This document shows, one piece after another, positions 15,475 to 21,339 of a stretch of DNA of 21,339 nt (position 1 is its first letter; the number at the start of each line of letters is the position of its first letter). Origin of the DNA: an uncultured Collinsella sp. (GTDB lineage Bacteria > Actinomycetota > Coriobacteriia > Coriobacteriales > Coriobacteriaceae); the NCBI GenBank assembly GCA_900752425.1, contig CAADVE010000177.1, positions 1 to 21,339 on the forward strand, given 5' to 3'. The notes below the pieces were generated by a model. It did not search any database, was not told where the DNA came from, and worked only from the letters and a program-made list of their open reading frames with translations. Made by a program: the position numbers and the translations under genes.

Positions 15475-16263
15475 ATGACCGAAGCCGTTGTTGAAAACTA
15501 CGAGACCACGACCAGGGGCTCCGCCTCGATGGCAGCCTATCGCGCCGTACGCATCCTGCAGCTCTTGAGCGAGAACACCGGCGAGGACAAGGCGCTGCTT
15601 TCCGACGAGCTGGTCGAGCTCCTCGCCCATCCCGACGACCCCGCCCGCATGCCCATCTCGGCGGCACGCCGCAGCATCTATACCTCGATATCTGCACTTC
15701 GTCACGCCGGATACGAAATCGACTATAAGCGCGGCGTGGGCTATCGGCTCCTCACCCGCCCGCTTGCTGACGAGGAGATCATACGGCTCCACGGCATGGT
15801 CATGCGCAACCGATCGACGCCCATAGCCATTCGAAAGAGCATGGCGCAGCACCTGGTCGCCATGGCGAGCGCCGATGTTCGCGACTATCTCGATATGCCC
15901 GAACCGGCACCGGCCGCCAACGACGCGCCCGTCAAGACAACGCGTCCGTACGCCAAGCGTATCGACACGTGCGAACTCGTCGAACAGGCCATCGACCATG
16001 GAACAACTGTCAGCTTTGATATCACAAACGTCCTGACCCGAGGCGAAACTGAGGTGGTACGGATGACGGTCCGGCCCTTTGCCATCAGGCAGCGCGATGG
16101 CGTCTCGTATCTGCTGGGAACGGTCTACGACACCCGAGGCGCCGACGACACCCTGCGCACCGTTGAGGTCAGCCGCATGAGAAACGTCAGCACGCGTTTG
16201 CTCGACGGCAAGAAACTCTTTGCCGCGCTAGACGAAGAAGACAGCCCCGCACCCGCAGCATAA
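15475..16263 (+). CDS. Winged-helix / WYL-type transcriptional regulator
   Basis: This 262-residue cytoplasmic protein looks like a DNA-binding regulator of the DeoR-HTH plus WYL type. The N-terminal part (about 20-95) is a winged helix: AVRILQLLSEN, then a recognition-helix region AARRSIYTSISALRHAGYEIDYKRGVGYRL. The C-terminal part (about 155-248) resembles a WYL ligand-sensing domain, with TVSFDITNVL, RMTVRPFAIRQRDGVSYLLGTVYDTRG and TVEVSRMRNVSTRL. The literal WYL triad appears as SYL. I start at the ATG with AAAGGA ten bases upstream; a GTG three codons earlier (15466) is equally possible. Targets are unknown. It follows asnS after a terminator and precedes the ABC importer in the same direction, so it may regulate that operon or act on its own. 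Confidence 0.8.
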   Translation: MTEAVVENYETTTRGSASMAAYRAVRILQLLSENTGEDKALLSDELVELLAHPDDPARMPISAARRSIYTSISALRHAGYEIDYKRGVGYRLLTRPLADEEIIRLHGMVMRNRSTPIAIRKSMAQHLVAMASADVRDYLDMPEPAPAANDAPVKTTRPYAKRIDTCELVEQAIDHGTTVSFDITNVLTRGETEVVRMTVRPFAIRQRDGVSYLLGTVYDTRGADDTLRTVEVSRMRNVSTRLLDGKKLFAALDEEDSPAPAA

Positions 16264-16331
16264 GCCCCGTTACCGTCCGTCGTTCCTCAGCACCGCCCAT
16301 CCGGTTCAGTATTAAAAAACCCGCCAGGTTA

Positions 16332-16359
16332 TTGTAAAAATGGACATCGGCGTTACTAT
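16332..16359 (+). promoter_or_regulatory. Predicted promoter of the ABC importer operon
   Basis: TTGTAA (16332-16337) lies 16 bp before TACTAT (16354-16359). This is a reasonable sigma-70 type promoter about 64 bases before the start codon of the binding protein gene. Confidence 0.5.
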
Positions 16360-16364
16360 AGTCC

Positions 16365-16390
16365 CACTTGCACTTTTTCCTAGTGCAGTG
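16365..16390 (+). promoter_or_regulatory. Stem-loop at the 5' end of the ABC operon leader
   Basis: CAC-T-TGCACT (16365-16374) pairs with AGTGCA-GTG (16382-16390) over nine base pairs with one bulged T and a seven-base loop. It falls right at the expected start of the transcript. It may stabilise the mRNA or be a protein-binding site; it is too short for a T-box or known riboswitch. Confidence 0.45.
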
Positions 16391-16422
16391 TTTCCAGCCA
16401 TTTTTATACTGGGGGTAATGAT

Positions 16423-17403
16423 ATGAAGGACATCACCATCAGCCGCAGGAGCCTTCTTGTCTCCGCTGGCCTGCTCGCGCTCGCTCCGCTCGCCGGATGC
16501 GGCGGCAACTCTGGTTCCGGCTCCGCTGCCGCCGGTTCCGACTACACCATCGGCGTTCTGCAGCTTACCGAGCACTCCGCGCTCGATGCCGCCAACGACG
16601 GCTTCGTCAAGGCCATCAAGAAGAGCGGTCTCAAGGTCAAGATCGACCAGAAGAACGCCCAGAACGACCAGTCCACGTGTAAGTCCATTGCCGACAAGTT
16701 CGTAGGCGACGGCGTCGACCTGATCTACGCCATCGCTACGCCCGCCGCGCAGGCTGCCGCCGGCGCCACCGCCGATATCCCCATCGTTGGCTGCGCCATC
16801 ACCGACTACGCCGCTTCCGGCCTGGTCCAGGACAACGACAAGCCCGGCACCAACGTCACGGGCGCTTCCGACCTCACCCCGGTCGCCGAGCAGCTCGAGA
16901 TGATGCAGAAGGTCCTGCCCGACGTTAAGAAGGTCGGCCTGCTCTACTGCACCGCCGAGTCCAACTCCGACGTCCAGATCAAGGCCGCCAAGAAGGAGCT
17001 CGACAAGCTGGGCCTCGAGTACACCGACTTCACCGTCTCGAGCTCCAACGAGATTCAGTCCGTCGTCGAGTCTGCCGTGGGCAAGGTCGATGCGCTGTAC
17101 TCCCCCACCGACAACACCATCGCCGCGGGTGCCTCGCAGGTCGGCCAGATCTGCAAGGAGAACAAGCTCCCCTTCGTGACCGGCGAGGAGGGCATGTGCA
17201 AGGCCGGCGGTCTGTTCACCCTCTCCATCAACTATGAGGACCTGGGCTACGCCGCGGGCGAGATGGCCGTCAAGATCCTGAAGGACGAGGCCAAGCCCGA
17301 GGATTTGCCGATCAAGCACCTCTCGAGCAAGGACCTGGTCGTCGTCAAGAACGACGAAATGGCCGAGGCCCTGGGCATCGACCTCTCCGCTCTGGACGCG
17401 TAG
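16423..17403 (+). CDS. ABC transporter substrate-binding lipoprotein (TrpX-like)
   Basis: This 326-residue lipoprotein is the capture component of an ABC importer, of the family often called TrpX or the ABC-substrate-binding family of type 1 periplasmic fold. The signal ends in the lipobox LAGC with the lipidated Cys26, after SRRSLLVSAGLLALAPLAG; the paired arginines resemble a Tat signal. The mature protein starts with a Gly/Ser-rich tether, then YTIGVLQLTEHSALDAANDGFVKAIKKSGL, TPAAQAAAGATADIPIVGCAITD, and a second lobe with VKKVGLLYCTAESNSDVQIKAAKKEL and DALYSPTDNTIA. GGGGG lies eight bases before the ATG. It heads an operon with the permease and ATPase. The family contains tryptophan/tyrosine binders; the substrate here is inferred only. 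Confidence 0.9.
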   Translation: MKDITISRRSLLVSAGLLALAPLAGCGGNSGSGSAAAGSDYTIGVLQLTEHSALDAANDGFVKAIKKSGLKVKIDQKNAQNDQSTCKSIADKFVGDGVDLIYAIATPAAQAAAGATADIPIVGCAITDYAASGLVQDNDKPGTNVTGASDLTPVAEQLEMMQKVLPDVKKVGLLYCTAESNSDVQIKAAKKELDKLGLEYTDFTVSSSNEIQSVVESAVGKVDALYSPTDNTIAAGASQVGQICKENKLPFVTGEEGMCKAGGLFTLSINYEDLGYAAGEMAVKILKDEAKPEDLPIKHLSSKDLVVVKNDEMAEALGIDLSALDA

Positions 17404-17472
17404 CGGCATGCGCGGCGATGTGCCTAGGGCCCATACTCGCGCCGTTGCCGTGCTATTCAATATCTGAGCCAC

Positions 17473-17504
17473 AGGGGCGGACGCCAAAGACCGGCGTTCG
17501 CCCT
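17473..17504 (+). other. Hairpin between binding protein and permease genes
   Basis: AGGGGCGGACGCC (17473-17485) pairs with GGCGTTCGCCCT (17493-17504) with one bulge and one G.U pair. It lies 70 bases after the binding protein stop and 104 before the permease. Few T follow (GCTTGTT), so it is more likely a partial terminator or RNA-stabilising stem. This arrangement would favour more binding protein than permease, as is common for ABC importers. Confidence 0.55.
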
Positions 17505-17607
17505 GCTTGTTACGGATGAGACAAAACATCCGGCCGCAGCTCTTTTATGCAGTGTTACCGCTATTATGGAAAATCACGTGTCCACCCTATCCTAGGAGGT
17601 ATGAAGC

Positions 17608-18531
17608 ATGCTCATTGCATTGCAGGGCGCCGTTTCGCAGGGCGTCCTCTGGGGCATCATGGTGCTCGGCGTGTTTATCACGTTCCGCCTGCTCGACATC
17701 CCCGATATGACCTGCGACGGCAGCTTTGCCCTCGGCGGCTGTGTTTGCGCCGTGCTCATCGTCAATAACAACGTCGACCCGCTGCTCGCCGTGCTGGCCG
17801 GCATGTGCGCCGGCGCCATCGCGGGCGCCGTCACGGGCGTTTTGACCACCGTCTTTGAGATTCCTGCGATCCTCGCCGGAATCCTCACCCAGATCAGCCT
17901 GTGGTCCATCAACCTGCGCATCATGGGCAAGTCCAATACGCCCATTCTTGCCAAAGGCACCGTGTTCTCGGCCGTCAGCAATATGACCGGTCTGCCGCAG
18001 TCCACCGTTGCCATCATCTTGGGCATCCTGCTCGCCGTGGCTATCGTTGCCATCCTGTATTGGTTCTTTGGCACCGAGATCGGCTCGGCGCTGCGAGCCA
18101 CCGGCAACAACGAGTACATGATCCGCGCTCTGGGCGTCAACACCAACTCCACCAAGATGATCGCCCTCGTGCTCTCCAACGCCCTCATCGGCCTTTCGGG
18201 CGCGCTCATCTGCCAGAGCCAAAAGTATGCCGACATTGGTATGGGCACCGGTGCCATCGTTATCGGTCTTGCCGCCATTGTTATCGGCGAGGTGCTCGGC
18301 CGTCTGCTTCCCGGCGGCCTCACGCAGTTTAGCGTCCGTCTTGCCTCCGCCGTCTTTGGCTCCGTGGTGTACTTCCTTATCCGCGCCATCGTGCTGCAGT
18401 TGGGCATGGACGCCAACGACATGAAGTTGCTCTCCGCCGTGATTGTCGCTGTGGCCCTGTGCATGCCCGTGGTTTGGGAGCGCTATAAGCTCCGCAGCTC
18501 CTACACGAAGGGGGATGAGGCAGATGCTTAA
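17608..18531 (+). CDS. ABC transporter permease (TrpY-like)
   Basis: This 307-residue inner-membrane subunit has about eight to nine helices and belongs to the BPD_transp_2 permease family. It forms the transport channel for the ligand delivered by the upstream lipoprotein. Typical features are GVFITFRLLDIPDMTCDGSFALGG near the N-terminus, GAIAGAVTGVLTTVFEIPAILAGILTQ, the cytoplasmic coupling segment GSALRATGNNEYMIRALGVNT (about 160-180) that contacts the ATPase, and the later GLSGALICQSQKYADIGMGTGAIVIGLAAIVIG. AGGAGG lies eight bases before the ATG. The stop codon overlaps the start of the ATPase gene by eight bases, which indicates coupled translation. A hairpin separates it from the binding protein gene. 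Confidence 0.92.
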   Translation: MLIALQGAVSQGVLWGIMVLGVFITFRLLDIPDMTCDGSFALGGCVCAVLIVNNNVDPLLAVLAGMCAGAIAGAVTGVLTTVFEIPAILAGILTQISLWSINLRIMGKSNTPILAKGTVFSAVSNMTGLPQSTVAIILGILLAVAIVAILYWFFGTEIGSALRATGNNEYMIRALGVNTNSTKMIALVLSNALIGLSGALICQSQKYADIGMGTGAIVIGLAAIVIGEVLGRLLPGGLTQFSVRLASAVFGSVVYFLIRAIVLQLGMDANDMKLLSAVIVAVALCMPVVWERYKLRSSYTKGDEADA

Positions 18532-19318
18532 GCTCTCGCACGTCAAGAAGACCTTTAACAAGGGCACCGTCACCGAGAAGCGCGCGCTCACCGGCGTCGA
18601 CCTCACCCTGAATGACGGCGACTTTGTAACCGTGATCGGCGGCAACGGCGCCGGCAAGTCCACGCTGCTCAACATGATCGCCGGCGTGTACCCGCTCGAT
18701 TCGGGCGTTATTGAGCTCGACGGCAACGATATCTCGCGTCTGAGCGAGTCGCAGCGTGCCAAGTACCTGGGCCGCGTGTTCCAGGACCCCATGCGCGGCA
18801 CCGCAGCCGACATGCAGATTGCCGAGAACCTGGCCCTCGCCAAGCGTCGCGGCCAGCGTCGCGGCCTTTCGTGGGGCGTCACCAAGGCCGAGAAAGATGA
18901 GTACGTTGAGCTGCTCAAGAGCCTGGACCTTGGTCTGGACACGCGTCTCAACGCCAAGGTCGGCCTGCTCTCGGGCGGCCAGCGCCAGGCACTCACCCTG
19001 TTGATGGCCACGCTCACCAGGCCGCGCCTGCTGCTGCTCGACGAGCACACCGCGGCCCTCGACCCCAAGACGGCCTCTAAGGTGCTCAACCTGACCGAGG
19101 AGATCGTCGACGAGAACCACCTGACCACGCTCATGGTCACGCACAACATGAACGACGCCATCCGTCTGGGCAACCGTCTGATCATGATGCACGAGGGCCA
19201 TGTGATCTACGACGTGGCCGGCGACGAGAAGAAGTCGCTCACCGTGGCCGACCTGCTGCAGAAGTTCGAGGAGGTCTCGGGCGGTGAGCTCGCCAACGAC
19301 CGCATGCTGCTGAGCTAA
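18524..19318 (+). CDS. ABC transporter ATP-binding protein (TrpZ-like)
   Basis: This 264-residue nucleotide-binding subunit powers the importer. All ABC motifs are intact: Walker A GGNGAGKST (39-47), Q-loop FQDP (86-89), signature LLSGGQRQ (148-155), Walker B LLLLDE with Asp173 and Glu174, the D-loop ALDP, and the switch His207 in VTHNM. The insertion RRGQRRGLSWGVTKAE between the Q-loop and signature is typical of this subfamily. I start at the ATG giving MLKLSHVKKTF, eight bases inside the permease end; GAGG precedes it closely. The open frame extends further upstream inside the permease but without family resemblance. It is the last gene of the operon, followed by two hairpins. Confidence 0.94.
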   Translation: MLKLSHVKKTFNKGTVTEKRALTGVDLTLNDGDFVTVIGGNGAGKSTLLNMIAGVYPLDSGVIELDGNDISRLSESQRAKYLGRVFQDPMRGTAADMQIAENLALAKRRGQRRGLSWGVTKAEKDEYVELLKSLDLGLDTRLNAKVGLLSGGQRQALTLLMATLTRPRLLLLDEHTAALDPKTASKVLNLTEEIVDENHLTTLMVTHNMNDAIRLGNRLIMMHEGHVIYDVAGDEKKSLTVADLLQKFEEVSGGELANDRMLLS

Positions 19319-19357
19319 AACCTGCCAAAAAGGGATAGGTTTATTTTGGTAGGTTTT
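19317..19357 (+). terminator. Terminator behind the ABC operon, first hairpin
   Basis: AAAACCTGCCAAAA (19317-19330) pairs with TTTTGGTAGGTTTT (19344-19357) over 14 bp with one G.U pair. The right arm itself ends in TTTT. It overlaps the ATPase stop codon. Confidence 0.75.
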
Positions 19358-19372
19358 ATCTGCGCAAACGTC

Positions 19373-19412
19373 AAAACCGCCGCAAAGGGACAGACGCCCA
19401 TGCGGCGGTTTT
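19373..19412 (+). terminator. Terminator behind the ABC operon, second hairpin
   Basis: AAAACCGCCGCA (19373-19384) pairs with TGCGGCGGTTTT (19401-19412) as a perfect 12-bp GC-rich stem ending in TTTT, so it can work in both directions. It isolates the operon from the nucleotidase gene. Confidence 0.85.
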
Positions 19413-19476
19413 CGCATATTATGTCGATAATCCGATATTCAACCAGACATTCTGGCTAAGGACTAAGGAAACTGCC

Positions 19477-21339
19477 ATGAAAAGACTCCCCCGCTTTGCG
19501 TTGGCCGCCGCGTTGTTTGCCGGCGCGCTCGCAGGCATCCCAAGCCTCGCTTTCGCGGGAAACCTGCCCGCCGCTATTGACGGCTCCGTGGCCGTCATGC
19601 ACACCAACGATATCCACGGCAGCTACAAGTACAGCTACAACGCAAGCAAGGGCACCGGCACTGTGGGCTTTGACGGACTGGCGGTTCTCTATAGCGCCCA
19701 AAGCAGCGTCCCCGATCTTTTGCTCGATGCGGGCGACACCTTCCACGGACAGTCCTTCGCCACCATGAGCGAGGGCAAGAGCATCGCCGAGCTCATGGAC
19801 ACCTTCTACGCCGACGGCTACGACGCGACCACGCCAGGCAACCACGACTGGAGCTACGGCGCGGACAAACTCCGCACCATGACCGGCTACAGCACCACCG
19901 GCACGCCCTTCGCCATGCTCTGCGCGAACGCAAAGTCTACGAGCGGCGTATGGAGCTCGAGCATCACGAAGACGCTCGATCGCACCTGGGAGGATAGCGA
20001 GGATCACTCCACATTCGACTACAAAATCAAGGTCGGCGTCGTGGGTGCCATGGATGAGTCGCTGGAATCCTCGCTGCGCGCGGACCTGGTCGCGGGTACG
20101 TCGTTCTCGAGTGCCGCGAACGCCATCAATGCCGAGGCAGAGCAGAGGGCTGCGATGTTGTTGTGTGTATCGCGCACACGCTCGACGCCAAGACCTTTGC
20201 CACGCGACTCCGTGGCGTCGACGCCCTTATCGCAGGCCACGAGCACATCAACCTTAACGAGAAGGTGACGGGAGCCGACGGCAAGACGATCCACGTTGTC
20301 GAGGCAGGCAGCGCCTTTGCCGAGGTGGGGCTGCTTTCCGTCCCCTACGAGTACGACACCAAGGGCACCGAAAGCACCGACGATGACACGGTCACGGTCC
20401 CTGCAGACGACAGCGACGAGAAGCTCTACACCGCCAAGAACGTCAACGACCTTTTGGCAGACCCCGACAAGGGCTCCGACTACCAAAGCCGCCTTGAAGC
20501 CGTCCGCAACAAGATCAAGCCGCTCGACGAGGACTTTGAAAACGAATCGAACAAGGTGCTCGGCACATCCACCACCAACTATTTCTACGGCGAGGACGCC
20601 GCAGGCACGCATGGCTGGGAAATGGTGCGCACCACCGATTTCCGTCCCAGCAAGGAGGGCGACACCACCAAGGCCCAGACCATCGGCCACGTGATTTGCG
20701 GCTCCTATCTTGCCCTGACGGGCGCGGACTTCGCTATCGAAAACGCTGGCGGCATCCGCGGCGGCTTCGCGGCGGGCAACGTGACCGCCGGCAACGTCAT
20801 CGCCATCTCGCCCTACGGCAACACCGTGGAGACCTGGACCATGACCGGCGCGGACTTCCTCGCAGCGCTCGAGCACTCGCTACAAATCAGCGACGATTGC
20901 AACGACAGCTACGAGCTTCAGCAGGCTTATGTGGCGGCCGGTCACACCGAGCAGGAGGCGCAAGACAAGTACAAGTGGCGCGATGACTCTGGCAGCGTTC
21001 TCTCCTTTGGCGGCATCAACGTGACGATTGATTGGACGCAGCCCGAAGGCAAGCGCATTGTGAGTGCCACACTCACCAAAGACGGCAGCACGCTCGACCC
21101 CGCCAAGACCTATACCGTCGCCACCAACAACTACATCATTACCAACACGACCGACTTTCCCACCTTCGCACACGCCACCAAGTACACCGAGTGGGGCACG
21201 TGCGAGGCGGCGCTGAGGGCGCTGATTGGGCAGAACGGCTGGGAGAGCAAGATGGCCGGGCTCGCCGGCACCATCGGCTTCCGGCCCGCAACCCTGGGGC
21301 CCCAGCCCACCCCCGCCCCGCCGCCCACAACCCCCCCTA
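19477..21339 (+). pseudogene. Secreted 5'-nucleotidase family protein, frameshifted and cut by the window end
   Basis: This is an exported metallophosphoesterase of the 5'-nucleotidase/UshA-YfkN family, which frees phosphate from extracellular nucleotides. The signal peptide MKRLPRFALAAALFAGALAGIPSLAFA leads to the metal-binding motifs HTNDIHG, DAGDTFHG and PGNHDW. The frame then breaks: from about 20153 the homologous sequence continues one base out of register (DVVVCIAHTLDAK, LIAGHEH), consistent with one lost base in GGCTGCGATG. In the second frame follow the metal motif GHEH and the C-terminal nucleotide-binding domain (AIENAGGIRGGF, ISPYGNTVE), then a Pro/Thr-rich tail that is still open at the last base. 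The original first frame stops at 20268. The start has AAGGA eight bases upstream. It is either a true pseudogene or a sequencing error; no slippery site is visible. Confidence 0.85.

Noticed and set aside
16264..16422. T-box or tryptophan riboswitch-like leader before the TrpX-like gene
   Set aside because: The leader is only about 60 bases from the predicted start site, with one short hairpin and no T-box sequence.
17587..19185. 532-codon minus-strand frame opposite the ABC permease and ATPase
   Set aside because: Covers two intact genes in antisense; its sequence is low-complexity His/Asp/Gly-rich without motifs.
20140..20170. Programmed ribosomal frameshift in the nucleotidase
   Set aside because: No slippery heptamer or following stem is visible at the break; a lost base or sequencing error is simpler.

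Overview
The window looks like a chromosomal segment of a high-GC, anaerobic actinobacterium. Gene style and content (AGGAGG-type ribosome sites, a FeoA-FeoB fusion, a SotB-like exporter, an OatA-like acyltransferase, a Trp-type ABC importer) fit Coriobacteriia, most likely Collinsella or a close relative. That placement is my inference and no marker gene here proves it. No rRNA, tRNA, transposase, CRISPR array or phage gene was found.

Layout. 213-5400: a minus-strand class I/II aminotransferase; a plus-strand gene of unknown function (1443-2105); then, minus strand, a deoxyinosine/uracil-type DNA glycosylase sitting 3 nt behind a GH13 alpha-amylase, and a SotB-like sugar efflux transporter. 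A 94-bp palindromic element lies between the amylase and sotB. 5446-7957: the ferrous iron transporter gene feoAB (minus) with two abutting 17-bp metalloregulator-like operators in its promoter region. 7958-8343: a non-coding stretch holding a degenerate tandem repeat with an exact 62-nt period and conserved hairpins. 8344-9567: a zinc-ribbon, single-membrane-pass, coiled-coil protein whose 3' third has a different base composition. 9568-9805: a hairpin-rich spacer. 9805-10707: an alpha/beta hydrolase (minus). 10954-11517: a stand-alone PTS glucose-type IIA protein behind a promoter with a LacI-like palindrome. 11752-13686: an acyltransferase-3/SGNH fusion. 13823-15226: asnS with a clear promoter and terminator. 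15475-16263: a winged-helix/WYL-type regulator. 16423-19318: a three-gene ABC importer (binding lipoprotein, permease, ATPase) closed by two terminators. 19477 to the end: a secreted 5'-nucleotidase-family protein broken by a one-base frameshift near 20153 and running off the window.

How the genes fit together. Much of the window is transport and carbohydrate handling: amylase, sugar efflux, IIA(Glc) and esterase. Iron uptake, amino-acid-type import and surface/envelope enzymes (O-acetyltransferase, secreted nucleotidase) accompany it. Apart from the amylase/glycosylase pair and the ABC operon, genes appear to be separate transcription units. I do not see a clear new multi-gene system. The most unusual signals are non-coding: the 62-nt hairpin repeat array, the 94-bp palindrome, and the duplicated feoAB operator.
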